The notes below the pieces were generated by a model. The model did not search any database, was not told where the DNA came from, and worked only from the letters and a program-made list of their open reading frames with translations. DNA of 64,000 nt from Paenibacillus tengchongensis (lineage in GTDB: Bacteria; Bacillota; Bacilli; Paenibacillales; Paenibacillaceae): the NCBI RefSeq assembly GCF_008973665.1, contig NZ_WACP01000018.1:1-64000 (forward strand), read 5' to 3'. Below are positions 26,024 to 34,408 of this stretch, one piece after another; positions within the stretch are counted from its first letter, which is position 1; each line of letters starts with the position of its first letter. Position numbers and translations under genes: made by a program.

Positions 26024-27859
26024 TTAAAGTTGGTCTTCACCTGCTGATGTATATTGAAACGTAAAGCTATAGCAGCCCCTGCTGCCGGGCTGCAGCGCAT
26101 GAAAGTCCAGGCTATGCCAGACCCGGTCCCGGCCGTGATGATCCCGGTACACCTGTGCGGTAATCTCCGGCTGAACGGCGCCGGGATCATAGGATACCTC
26201 GAAACCGCCGGCTCCCGCTCCCGGCAGCAGGACAACCCCCGGACGCAGGATTTCCGGCTCCCGCCAGGTGACGAAGCGTTCGGTCCAGCTGTCCGGAGCC
26301 CCCTCATAGCGGTATTCATCCCGCAGTTCCAGACGGGGCAGCCCGTCTTTATGCCAGAGCAGCGAACGGGTCAGCGAGCGTAGTCCTGCTATGCCGTACG
26401 CCTGTGTCAGGTCCAGCGTCAGCTCATCCGTGCTGCCCGCCGACGCGTGCAGCACCTCGGCCCGGAACTCCCGGCCCGCCTGCTGGTAACGGCCCCCAAT
26501 GATCGGCACCGAATGCCCCTGCGAGCCGTTGCAGTCATACTGATACCTGTCGGCGCCGAAATAACCGGCCGTATATTCCCCGCTGCCGAGGTCGGCAGCG
26601 AATACTTCGCCCCGGCCGGTCAGGATGAACTGGCCGAGGTCGTTGTGGTTATGCGGCTCGTCGTTGTGGCCGCCTTTGGCGGCGAACCCGAACGTGCCCG
26701 CCTCCGATACATGCCGCGACAGCAGCCAGGCGGCATCGGGAAGGTATACACTGGCCGCGTCCCAGGCGGAACTCCCGGCGACGGAGCGCGGCCACAGCAG
26801 ATTGCGGAGCGCGTGCGCGAACCGGCTGCAGTGGTCTTCGGTATAAGGCGCACGGAGGGCGGCCGGAGGGCGGCCGACCTCGCCGGGGTAAACTCCGGCG
26901 AGATAGTGGGATAACCCCATCATCACCCGCACCTGCGGCCGCGAATCCGAGAAGTTCGCCACCAGGCTGCCGTCGATGAAGCACTGCTGCTGGAAGCGGG
27001 CGATCCGCCGCACTTTGTCACTCCGGAACCAGTCGAGCTGCCCTCCGCTCCGGGAGCGGAGCAGGTCGCTGTAATAGGTGAAATAACCGAAGCCGTAATT
27101 CCAGTAGCCAAGTCCCTCAGCACACGCCCCATCCCCGCCGAAGCCCTCCAGATAACAGCGCATGCTGCTTTCGGTCTTGTAGAGAATATCCGTCAGCCTC
27201 GCAGCATCGTCTACCGACAGCAGAGCAGCGGCGCCGATCGACCCGGCACAGACTGCCGCCCAGTTATGCCGGGCGGTCTCCCATCCATAAGGCCCCTGCT
27301 CCAAAAAAGGACGGAACAGCCTGCGCTCCACCTCCTGCCGCAGCCGCAAGCTCAATGCCTGCGGCAGCCGGTGACCCAGCAGCAGCGCAATTTCGCTAAT
27401 CGTAAAACCGGTCTCCGCAGAGAACAGGTCGATATGGCTGTCAATATCGCCGATTTCCTCCGGTTCCCGGGGCAGATGCGCCGGCAGGCACCAGGTATAT
27501 TCAGCGCATACCGCCTGGAGGATGTCCTCCAGCTGTTCAAGATGGCGCGCATTCTCCGGCTCCAGCAGCGCCAGGAAGACATACGTGTTCAGCCTTCGTC
27601 TCCGTTCAAAATAAACCTGCTCATACTCCAGCCGTGAACCGGTACGGGCAAAGATGGAGAACAGCTCCGGCGTCAGCTCCGGGATAGGCTGCCCGTCCAG
27701 CCGCTCCGCCTCTGCGCGGATCTCGGCGAGGTCAGGCGCCAGATGCGCGGATCCGGCGGCATGCTCCCAGAAGGCCGCTGCGTCGCCGTCCGGATAATAT
27801 AGTTCTAAAGATACCGGATGCATTTCCCGTACCTTGGCAAACAGTTCCTGCTTCGTCAT
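26024..27859 (-). CDS. Heparinase II/III family protein
   Basis: A 611-residue protein with a helical N-terminal half and a beta-rich C-terminal half. The signature of the heparinase II/III family lies in FAAKGGHNDEPHNHNDLGQF, carrying the conserved His and Asn residues. Members cleave uronic-acid-containing chains by beta-elimination, giving unsaturated ends that GH88 then processes. No signal peptide is seen, so it should act on imported oligosaccharides. ATG at 27859 follows CAGGAGGAAGG. It is the second gene of the operon, 24 bases after the short DUF2264 gene. The true substrate cannot be read; glucuronan, rhamnogalacturonan or an exopolysaccharide are candidates. Confidence 0.85.
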   Translation of the reverse strand: MTKQELFAKVREMHPVSLELYYPDGDAAAFWEHAAGSAHLAPDLAEIRAEAERLDGQPIPELTPELFSIFARTGSRLEYEQVYFERRRRLNTYVFLALLEPENARHLEQLEDILQAVCAEYTWCLPAHLPREPEEIGDIDSHIDLFSAETGFTISEIALLLGHRLPQALSLRLRQEVERRLFRPFLEQGPYGWETARHNWAAVCAGSIGAAALLSVDDAARLTDILYKTESSMRCYLEGFGGDGACAEGLGYWNYGFGYFTYYSDLLRSRSGGQLDWFRSDKVRRIARFQQQCFIDGSLVANFSDSRPQVRVMMGLSHYLAGVYPGEVGRPPAALRAPYTEDHCSRFAHALRNLLWPRSVAGSSAWDAASVYLPDAAWLLSRHVSEAGTFGFAAKGGHNDEPHNHNDLGQFILTGRGEVFAADLGSGEYTAGYFGADRYQYDCNGSQGHSVPIIGGRYQQAGREFRAEVLHASAGSTDELTLDLTQAYGIAGLRSLTRSLLWHKDGLPRLELRDEYRYEGAPDSWTERFVTWREPEILRPGVVLLPGAGAGGFEVSYDPGAVQPEITAQVYRDHHGRDRVWHSLDFHALQPGSRGCYSFTFQYTSAGEDQL

Positions 27860-27883
27860 GTTTCCTTCCTCCTGCAAGTTAAG

Positions 27884-29029
27884 CTATTTCCCCAAAGCCT
27901 GGTCCCGCATGACATTCTCGCCCGAGGCAATCCGCTGGGAGGTCCATTTCATATCTGCACCGGCCCAGAACGGATCGGACGGGAGCAGGCCGAGCGGCAA
28001 AAACACGGCAGCGCATAAATAAAGGCTGCCCGTGTTGATGTAGCCCTCCGCCAGCTCCGGCTGATAGCCGTACACGCCCGGGCGCAGCCAGCCGCGCTCG
28101 TCGAAATTGCCGGGGAACTCCATCGTCCGGCGGATGACGGCTGTCAGGGCGCAGCGCACCTGCTGCGGCGGAAGCGCTTCCGGAAGGAAGTGCTGCAAAG
28201 CCGCCTGCGCCAGCAGCTGGAAAGCGCCGAACCGGTACACGATGGACCGCCCGGTGAACGGATAGGTTCCGTCCGGCGCAATCATCCGCTCCAGGATGGC
28301 GGCGTAGCGCTGTGCCCGCTCCAGGATGACCGGTCTCAGCGCCGCATACTGCGCCGATTCGTGTTCAAACACAGTAACCACATCCGCCAGCATCGGCTGG
28401 ATGACAAAGCTGTTATAGTAATCCCAGTGGAACTCTTTGCCGTCCCCGTATACCCCATCGCCCTTGTACCAGTCCATGAACATATGGACGGCATAGCCCA
28501 CGCGCATCCGGTCATAGTCCGGATCGCCGAGCACATACAGCGCCGCCTCTACCATGGCGCTGAACAGCAGCCAGTTGCTGCCGCTGGGCGCCGTGCGGCG
28601 CGTCTGCTTCAGCGCTGCAAGCACGTTGCCCTTCACCCGGCCGTCCAGCCCCCCGGCCAGCCGCTTCGGGGCGCGCACGAGCGCATGGGCCAGGAAGGCC
28701 GCATCGACCAGCGGCTGGCCCTCGGCCTTGAAGTTCATAACATCCGGCGACCCGGGATCGGTCGCGGCATCCATCGCTTTCAGCATCAGCCCGGTATAAC
28801 GGGCCCGCAGCTGCTCTTCCTCGCCCTCCAGGCCTTCCAGCTCCAGCCAAGGAGCCATGCCGCAGGCCAGCCGGGCGAAGGCTTCCAGCTGGGCGAAAGC
28901 GCTCCGGTCCGGATGAAACCCGGTGGGGAGCTCCTCCCGCAATTGGTTCCGGCTCAATGCCTCCAGCACCGGATGGCCGATCCGCAGCATCGTGTCCAGC
29001 CAATATTTTCGCGTATCCGTAAGATTCAT
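27884..29029 (-). CDS. DUF2264 protein, short form
   Basis: A 381-residue protein that is almost entirely the DUF2264 helical domain: YWLDTMLRIGHPVLEALS, LEAFARLACGMAPWLEL, AATDPGSPDVMNF, QPLVDAAFLAHALVRAP, SGSNWLLFSAMVEAALYVL and GDGKEFHWDYYNSFVIQPM. It lacks the beta domain of the long paralogue at the other end of the operon, and the two are only distantly alike. It is the first gene of the operon, with AraC-type direct repeats and a regulator gene divergent upstream. A glycosidase acting on uronate-containing oligosaccharides is plausible but unproven. Confidence 0.8.
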   Translation of the reverse strand: MNLTDTRKYWLDTMLRIGHPVLEALSRNQLREELPTGFHPDRSAFAQLEAFARLACGMAPWLELEGLEGEEEQLRARYTGLMLKAMDAATDPGSPDVMNFKAEGQPLVDAAFLAHALVRAPKRLAGGLDGRVKGNVLAALKQTRRTAPSGSNWLLFSAMVEAALYVLGDPDYDRMRVGYAVHMFMDWYKGDGVYGDGKEFHWDYYNSFVIQPMLADVVTVFEHESAQYAALRPVILERAQRYAAILERMIAPDGTYPFTGRSIVYRFGAFQLLAQAALQHFLPEALPPQQVRCALTAVIRRTMEFPGNFDERGWLRPGVYGYQPELAEGYINTGSLYLCAAVFLPLGLLPSDPFWAGADMKWTSQRIASGENVMRDQALGK

Positions 29030-29082
29030 CCGAGCTTCCTTCCTTTCCGTTTGCGCAATTTACCTCTATAGTTTACTGTTGA

Positions 29083-29133
29083 ATTATTGCAATGTCCTTG
29101 CGATTCATGATGATTTATTGCGATTATTGCGAT
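29083..29133. promoter_or_regulatory. ATTATTGCRAT direct repeats, likely AraC operator
   Basis: The word ATTATTGCAAT at 29083-29093 recurs as TTTATTGCGAT at 29114-29124 and ATTATTGCGAT at 29123-29133; CTTGCGATTCA near 29097-29107 is a weaker copy. The first and third copies are 40 bases apart, close to four helical turns. They lie between the uronate operon and the divergent AraC gene, the expected place for the regulator's binding sites. Confidence 0.5.
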
Positions 29134-29155
29134 CAATCCGAAGGGGGCGGGTCCT

Positions 29156-30013
29156 ATGAGGCATGACTCATACTACACGGCATTTACAGGCGATATTCTG
29201 GCGGGCCACGGCAATTCGCCGGTCTCCCCGACCCGGGATTTCCATGTGCATGACCATTACGAAATCTTTCTGTTCCTCGGGGGCAGGGTCAACGTCTTCG
29301 TCGAGCAGTACAGCTACCCCCTGCAGCGGGGCGATGTGCTTATATTCAACAACCAGGAGATTCATAAGATCATCAATCTGTCCCCGGAGCCCTATGAGCG
29401 GTTAACGGTCCATTTCAAGGCCCCCCAGGTGTATCCCTTTTGCACGGCCGCAACTAATCTGCTTGCCTGCTTCCAGAACCGCCGGCCGGGTGAGCACAAT
29501 CTGGCGCACATGGACGAACCGCTGCTGGCCGAATATATGGGCCTGTCCTCGCAGCTGACCGGCATTCTGCAGCAGCCCCGTCACGGCAGCGATGTGCTCG
29601 CCCTGACTTATCTGGTCCAGCTGCTGGTGCTGGTGGATGAGCTGTACACCCGGACCCGCTCCGAGGTCGCCAGCATTATTTCGCCGCATATCCAGTCGGC
29701 CATGAGCTATATCGACGATCATCTGCAGAGCAGCCTGTCCCTGGAGGAAATCGCCGGAGCGCTGGGACTGGATAAATACTATCTCAGCCACATGTTCAAG
29801 CAGCAGACGGGCGGAACGCTGTACCGATATATCCTGCTCAAGAAAATCACACTCGCCAAGCAGCTCCTGTCCGCCGGCACCTCCGTCTCCGATACCTGCT
29901 ATTTGTCCGGCTTCAATGACTATGCCAACTTCATCCGCACGTTCAAGAACATTACCGGCATCCCGCCCGGCAAGTACGGCAAGTCCGGTCTGCTGACGGG
30001 CCGGCAGGAGTGA
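29156..30013 (+). CDS. AraC-family regulator of the uronate operon
   Basis: A 285-residue regulator. The N-terminal cupin (FHVHDHYEIFLFLGGRVNVFVE, then LQRGDVLIFNNQEIHKI) senses a sugar. The C-terminal AraC domain starts near residue 180 with SAMSYIDDHLQSSLSLEEIA and has HTH words LGLDKYYLSHMFKQQTG and VSDTCYLSGFNDYANFIRTF, ending ITGIPPGKYGKSG. The start follows AAGGGGGCGGG. It is divergent from the DUF2264/heparinase/GH88 operon and probably activates it through the repeats in between. Confidence 0.87.
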   Translation: MRHDSYYTAFTGDILAGHGNSPVSPTRDFHVHDHYEIFLFLGGRVNVFVEQYSYPLQRGDVLIFNNQEIHKIINLSPEPYERLTVHFKAPQVYPFCTAATNLLACFQNRRPGEHNLAHMDEPLLAEYMGLSSQLTGILQQPRHGSDVLALTYLVQLLVLVDELYTRTRSEVASIISPHIQSAMSYIDDHLQSSLSLEEIAGALGLDKYYLSHMFKQQTGGTLYRYILLKKITLAKQLLSAGTSVSDTCYLSGFNDYANFIRTFKNITGIPPGKYGKSGLLTGRQE

Positions 30014-30092
30014 AGAACAGAACATCAGGACTTCTGCTGATTCATATATAATAGATGGAGTTCACGGAGATCATTGAATAGGAGAGCATACA

Positions 30093-30695
30093 ATGGGGAT
30101 TATTCTATTTTCGGTCCTAGGTACTGTTATAGCCACAGCCGTCCTGGTTTCCTGGTATTTCAAGCTTCCGCGCAAAGACTTGGTTGAGGAAAGCGCAATT
30201 CCTCGTTCGTACTGTATCCAATCCTTGAATAAGCTGGATATTCAGCATCATTATGAATGCGCTGCCTTTTCAAGTGCGTACGTTCTGAGGCATTTCGGCA
30301 TTGAATCGGACGGTAACCAGCTCTATAAAGACTACCCCAGAAAACTGTTTGACGGAACGGTCAGTCCCAAGGGCATACTCGTGTTCTTCAGGAAACGCGG
30401 TTATAATGCTTCATTTTACTGCGGGAATGTCCGTACTTTGAAGAAACAAGTGCATCAGGGGAATCCGGTCATCGCTTTTATAAGAGTTCATCCGGACCAG
30501 AAGTTTTTACACTTTGTCCCCGTAGTCGGCTATGATGATGAATCTCTGTATTTAGCAGACTCACTGGAACACACCATTAATTGTAACGGGGTCTACTATA
30601 ACCGAAAAATATCCATCCGTGACTTTGAGGCCTTGTGGACAACCTGGGTGCCCTTTTGCAAAAATACATATATCGTTATTCGTCCACCGGCGTAG
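30093..30695 (+). CDS. C39-like cysteine peptidase, membrane-anchored
   Basis: A 200-residue protein. Residues 2-22 form a membrane helix (IILFSVLGTVIATAVLVSWY). The rest resembles the peptidase C39-like fold: the nucleophile would be C56 in HYECAAFSSAYVLRHFG, the histidine H140 in FLHFVPVVGYD, with an acidic partner near LADS (about 155-158). Related proteins trim leader peptides or act as unspecified papain-like enzymes. No bacteriocin gene or exporter is adjacent, so the target is unknown. AGGAGAGC precedes the ATG. It is a single gene between the AraC regulator and a convergent ABC operon. Confidence 0.75.
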   Translation: MGIILFSVLGTVIATAVLVSWYFKLPRKDLVEESAIPRSYCIQSLNKLDIQHHYECAAFSSAYVLRHFGIESDGNQLYKDYPRKLFDGTVSPKGILVFFRKRGYNASFYCGNVRTLKKQVHQGNPVIAFIRVHPDQKFLHFVPVVGYDDESLYLADSLEHTINCNGVYYNRKISIRDFEALWTTWVPFCKNTYIVIRPPA

Positions 30696-30725
30696 CTTTC
30701 TCTTAATAAAGAGGTTAGTCCCGGT

Positions 30726-30772
30726 TAAAAAACGAAGCTGTCCCGGCCATTTCACGGCTTATAGGACAGCTC
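30726..30772 (-). terminator. Terminator of the sugar ABC operon
   Basis: AGCTGTCC (30736-30743) pairs with GGACAGCT (30764-30771); on the minus strand the arm leads into CGTTTTTT. A similar AGCTGTC hairpin ends the SMC-like gene at 44.6 kb. Confidence 0.75.
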
Positions 30773-30783
30773 CCGCGTACCTT

Positions 30784-31623
30784 TTACCCCTTAATCCCCG
30801 AGGACGCCACCCCCTGCACGAAATACTTCTGCAGCGCCAGGAACACGATGACCACCGGGATGATCGACACGACGCTGGCGGCCATAATCAGCCCGTATTC
30901 GGCGGAGTACTGGGAGATGAACATGCGCAGGCCGATCTGGATCGTCTTCAGCTCGGTTCGGGTCAGATAGATCATCGGCCCCAGGAAGTCGTTCCAGGTC
31001 GAGACGAAGGTGAAGATCGTCAGGGTCGACAGGGCCGGCTTGGACAGCGGCAGCATGATTCTCGCCCAGATCCCGTATTCGCTGAGCCCGTCGATCCGCG
31101 CCGCCTCGCACAGCTCATCCGGTACGCCCTGATAGAACTGGCGCATCAGGAACACCCCGAAGGCCGAGAAGGCCTGCAGCAGGATAATCGCCATGTGGGT
31201 ATTGTTCAGTCCGAGCTGGCGCATCATGATAAATTGCGGCACCATGTAAGCCTGCCAGGGAATGGCGATGGTGGCGATGTAGCCGAGGAACAAAATGTTT
31301 TTCCCCTTAAATTGCAGCTTCGAGAACGCATACGCCGCAAAGCTGGAGGTCAGCAGCTGCAGGAGCGTCACGATCACCGACAATTTGGCCGTATTATAAA
31401 TGAAGCGTCCCAGCGGAATCCGCGTCCAGATGTCCTGGAAATTCTCCCAGCGCGGGTTCGCCGGAATCCACTGCATCGGGAAGGAGAAGACGTCCTTGTT
31501 CAGCTTGAGCGACGAGGACAGCATCCATAGATACGGCACAAGCATGCAGAATACGGCCACGGCCAGCAGCAAGTAGATCAGCACTTTTGTTGCGATTCGG
31601 AACCCTTTGTGTGTACCTGTCAT
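30784..31623 (-). CDS. Carbohydrate ABC transporter permease (MalG type)
   Basis: A 279-residue inner-membrane permease of the CUT1 family with six helices. The EAA loop that contacts the ATPase is seen as EAARIDGLSEYGIWARIMLP. It ends VQGVASSGIKG, as typical MalG-type subunits do. It is the last of three genes (binding protein, MalF-type permease, this one), 15 bases after the previous stop. No ATPase gene is present, so an MsmX-like ATPase encoded elsewhere would power it. Uptake of uronate-containing oligosaccharides is inferred from the enzymes nearby. Confidence 0.92.
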   Translation of the reverse strand: MTGTHKGFRIATKVLIYLLLAVAVFCMLVPYLWMLSSSLKLNKDVFSFPMQWIPANPRWENFQDIWTRIPLGRFIYNTAKLSVIVTLLQLLTSSFAAYAFSKLQFKGKNILFLGYIATIAIPWQAYMVPQFIMMRQLGLNNTHMAIILLQAFSAFGVFLMRQFYQGVPDELCEAARIDGLSEYGIWARIMLPLSKPALSTLTIFTFVSTWNDFLGPMIYLTRTELKTIQIGLRMFISQYSAEYGLIMAASVVSIIPVVIVFLALQKYFVQGVASSGIKG

Positions 31624-31638
31624 ATCGTTCGTATCCCC

Positions 31639-32577
31639 CTATTGTCCGTACTTCTTCTCGCCGCGGAACTGGACGATGGTAATGCCGAGCACCAGCAGGA
31701 ACAGTACAATCGCCATAGCGCTGGCATATCCGTAATCGAGCGAACGGAACGCCGTGTTGTAGATCTGGTACACCATGACTCGCGTTGAATCGTTGAGCTG
31801 GTTGTCGGCGCCGGCAAACAGGTTGATGAAGATATCGTACACCTTGAACGAATTGATGATCAGAATCATCAGGACAAAAAAGGTCGTAGGCGCCAGCTGC
31901 GGCACCGTCACGTTGCGGAATCTCCGCCAGGCGTTCGCCCCGTCCAGTTCGGCCGCTTCATACAGCTCCGGGTTGATGCCCTGAAGTCCTGCCAGGTAGA
32001 TGACCATGTAATAGCCCATGTTCTTCCACACGGTGAACAGAATGACGGTGAACATCGCCCACTGCTTGTCGGCCGCCCAGCGCGGCAGCTCCTCAATCGG
32101 CACACCGGTAATCAGGTGCAGAATGTTGTTGACCGGGCCCATCGTCGGGCTGAAGATAAAGTTCCAAACTGCGGCCACGGCAACAAGAGAAGCGACATAC
32201 GGAAAGAAGAATACAGTCCGCATGAAATTGCGGGCGATGATTTGCTGATTCAGCAGGATGGCCAGCGCCAGCGCGACCGCCATGGTGAACGGCACAACTC
32301 CGACCGTATAGACGATCGTGTTCCACAGCGCTTTATGGAAGGTCGTATCCTTAATCAGCCGGGCGAAGTTGTCGAACCCGATGAATTCCATGGGATTTGC
32401 GCCGTCCCATTTGACGAAGGCCAGCACAAAGGCAAAGAACATCGGGACCAGCGTAAAGATGGCAAAGCCGATAAAGTTCGGCGCAATAAAGCTATAGGCC
32501 ACCAGATGGTCCCGGACGCCCTTGGACAGCAGGCGCTTCGGGGTCTGCTTCGGACGCAGTGCGGTTTCATTTTGCAT
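31639..32577 (-). CDS. Carbohydrate ABC transporter permease (MalF type)
   Basis: A 312-residue permease with six predicted helices. It begins with a basic cytoplasmic tail, then HLVAYSFIAPNFIGFAIF. The ATPase-contact loop is EAAELDGANAWRRFRNVTVP. TTGGAGGAGAATCT precedes the ATG. It pairs with the MalG-type subunit downstream. A GC-rich hairpin separates it from the binding-protein gene, which commonly sets a higher level of the binding protein than of the permeases. Confidence 0.92.
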   Translation of the reverse strand: MQNETALRPKQTPKRLLSKGVRDHLVAYSFIAPNFIGFAIFTLVPMFFAFVLAFVKWDGANPMEFIGFDNFARLIKDTTFHKALWNTIVYTVGVVPFTMAVALALAILLNQQIIARNFMRTVFFFPYVASLVAVAAVWNFIFSPTMGPVNNILHLITGVPIEELPRWAADKQWAMFTVILFTVWKNMGYYMVIYLAGLQGINPELYEAAELDGANAWRRFRNVTVPQLAPTTFFVLMILIINSFKVYDIFINLFAGADNQLNDSTRVMVYQIYNTAFRSLDYGYASAMAIVLFLLVLGITIVQFRGEKKYGQ

Positions 32578-32673
32578 AGATTCTCCTCCAAACCTTCGAT
32601 ATATAGCCCCACAAAGCGGTGTCTTCGCACGGGTGCTTCATCAGGTGCCTTGCGAAGGACGCGTATAACATAA

Positions 32674-32693
32674 GGGCGGGCCTCCGCCCGCCC
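32674..32693 (-). promoter_or_regulatory. Intercistronic hairpin after the binding-protein gene
   Basis: GGGCGGGC pairs with GCCCGCCC around a four-base loop. There is no T-run, so it is more likely to stabilise the upstream message or act as a partial terminator, lowering permease expression relative to the binding protein. Confidence 0.55.
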
Positions 32694-32723
32694 CTGCCGT
32701 TACCGCTATTTTTCCGCCTAATT

Positions 32724-34070
32724 CTAGTTGCCCAGCAGCTGCCCCACTCTTGTGTTCATATCCTTGATGCCTTCGTCGATGGTGACATTCTTCGTCATAA
32801 TATTGTCGTGGGCTTCGTTCAGGATCAGCTCGATGTCTGCGCTCTTCTCATGCATCGGCATTTCCAGGTAAGTCTTTACGGTAGTCAGGGCCGCTTTGCT
32901 GTTCTCATCGGCCGGGAAGCCTTCAATCGAAGCAATGGAGCTGATGACTGCATCGTTCTTGATGGCAGGAATGGTACCGGTGGAGGCAATGACGCCCGCG
33001 CCTTCTTCGCCGGTCACGAATTTCATGAACTCCAGCGCCGCTTCCTTATGCTCGGACTTCTGGTTCACGGCCAGGGAAGTAATGGTGCCGAGAGTCGTTC
33101 CGGCCTCCACGCCTTCCGGATGCGGATATTTCACGATGCCCCAGTTGGTCGCCTGGGATTCGCCGCTCTTCACCTTCTCAATCTGGGTGGCGATGAACCA
33201 GCTGCCCATGTTCATCATAGCGACGGAGTTGTTGTAGAATACGCCGGAATAGTGCGTGCTGGAGGTCTTCAGGGTGGCATAGTCCATGACGATGCCGTCT
33301 TCCTGCTCCTTCAGAATCTGCTCATAGGTCGGCTTCAGGAAATCATAGTTGCCGTCGACCACGGTATTCTTGCCGTCCAGAATGCCGAACAGCTGCACGG
33401 CGCTGCGCCAGGTGTGGTAGTGGGCGCCGTATACTTTTTCCGCACCGCTGCCGGAGGTCAGCTTCCGGGCCAGCTCGTCGTATTGGGCAATGGTCATATC
33501 GTTGCTTGGATACTCGACGCCCGCTTTATCGAACAGGTCCTTGTTGTAGTAGACCACCCAGAAATCGCTGCGGAACGGAAGGGCATAGACCTCGCCGTCC
33601 ACTTCAATCTGCTCCACCGTGCCGCCGTACAGCGCCGGATCGATGCTGTTGTCGCCCATATAGCCCTTCAGCGGCTCCAGATGATTCTGCTTCACAAGGT
33701 TGGAATAGCCCGGAATGTCTTTAATCGTGAGCACGTCCAGATCGGCGCCCCCGGACAGCTGGGTGCTCAGCATCGTCATATAGTCGGTAGAACCCAGGTC
33801 TACGAATTCAATCGTCACATTCGGGTGCGCTTTCTGGTAGGCTTCAATCAGCGGCTTGTAGTATGCGGTGGCTTCCCAGTCCCAGAGCGCCCACTTCAGT
33901 GTCACCGGCTCCTGGCTCGGCTCAGAGGAAGCGCTTGCATTACTGGCCGCAGCCGGTGCAGCCGTCGCAGCGTTGTCAGCAGCATTATTGTTGTTGCCGC
34001 CGCATCCGGCGAGCGAGCTCATTGTGAGCACTGCGGCGAAGGTGAGACCCGCAACTTTTTTCATATTCAT
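32724..34070 (-). CDS. Sugar-binding lipoprotein of an ABC importer
   Basis: About 448 residues. A signal peptide with lipobox LAGC (TMSSLAGCGG) anchors it to the membrane. An Asn/Ala/Ser-rich spacer follows, then a type-1 extracellular solute-binding fold: LKWALWDWEATAYYKPLIEAYQ, VYALPFRSDFWVVYYNKDLFDKAG and MGSWFI. Three in-frame ATGs (34076, 34070, 34064) are close; AAGGGG fits the second best. It is the first gene of the importer and divergent from the sensor kinase gene. The ligand is unknown; the neighbourhood suggests a uronate- or pectin-derived oligosaccharide. Confidence 0.9.
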   Translation of the reverse strand: MNMKKVAGLTFAAVLTMSSLAGCGGNNNNAADNAATAAPAAASNASASSEPSQEPVTLKWALWDWEATAYYKPLIEAYQKAHPNVTIEFVDLGSTDYMTMLSTQLSGGADLDVLTIKDIPGYSNLVKQNHLEPLKGYMGDNSIDPALYGGTVEQIEVDGEVYALPFRSDFWVVYYNKDLFDKAGVEYPSNDMTIAQYDELARKLTSGSGAEKVYGAHYHTWRSAVQLFGILDGKNTVVDGNYDFLKPTYEQILKEQEDGIVMDYATLKTSSTHYSGVFYNNSVAMMNMGSWFIATQIEKVKSGESQATNWGIVKYPHPEGVEAGTTLGTITSLAVNQKSEHKEAALEFMKFVTGEEGAGVIASTGTIPAIKNDAVISSIASIEGFPADENSKAALTTVKTYLEMPMHEKSADIELILNEAHDNIMTKNVTIDEGIKDMNTRVGQLLGN

Positions 34071-34328
34071 CTTCATGTCCCCTTTTCAGAGCGGTTTGGT
34101 TACCCTTGATCCGGTCTTCCGAATCTATTCAAATTGTAACGGCTTTCGCGATGAAAGGGCATACATTTTCCGGCAGAGAACCTTCACTTTCTTGCTCACT
34201 TGGCGGTGCGCCTTGTCCCCGGCCTGTAAAATTTCACGCTAAACCTGTAAAAATTTCCGTTTCTGCATCTTCCGCTGCATCGGGTATGTGAAAATATGCT
34301 ATGGTATTTGTACGGGGCATCGTGTAAT

Positions 34329-34343
34329 ATGAAAACGCTTAAC
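34329..34343. promoter_or_regulatory. Possible catabolite-response element
   Basis: ATGAAAACGCTTAAC lies between the divergent importer and kinase genes. It fits the first eight bases of the cre pattern (TGWAARCG) and most of the rest, with two mismatches at the end. Carbon-catabolite control by CcpA would make sense for this locus, but the match is imperfect. Nothing else is recognised in 34071-34408 apart from the kinase ribosome site. Confidence 0.35.
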
Positions 34344-34408
34344 TTCTAGCTGGATACACACTTCTGGCAGGTTCACCGGCCCTGCTGAGCGATTAAGGAG
34401 GGTTCAAC

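Noticed and set aside
24390-26027. A 545-codon open frame on the plus strand
   Set aside because: It lies opposite GH88 and part of the long DUF2264 gene and arises from GC-rich codon structure. It has no ribosome site and no family motif.
32619-34109. A 496-codon open frame on the plus strand
   Set aside because: It is antisense to the sugar-binding lipoprotein gene, which has a lipobox, fold motifs and operon context.
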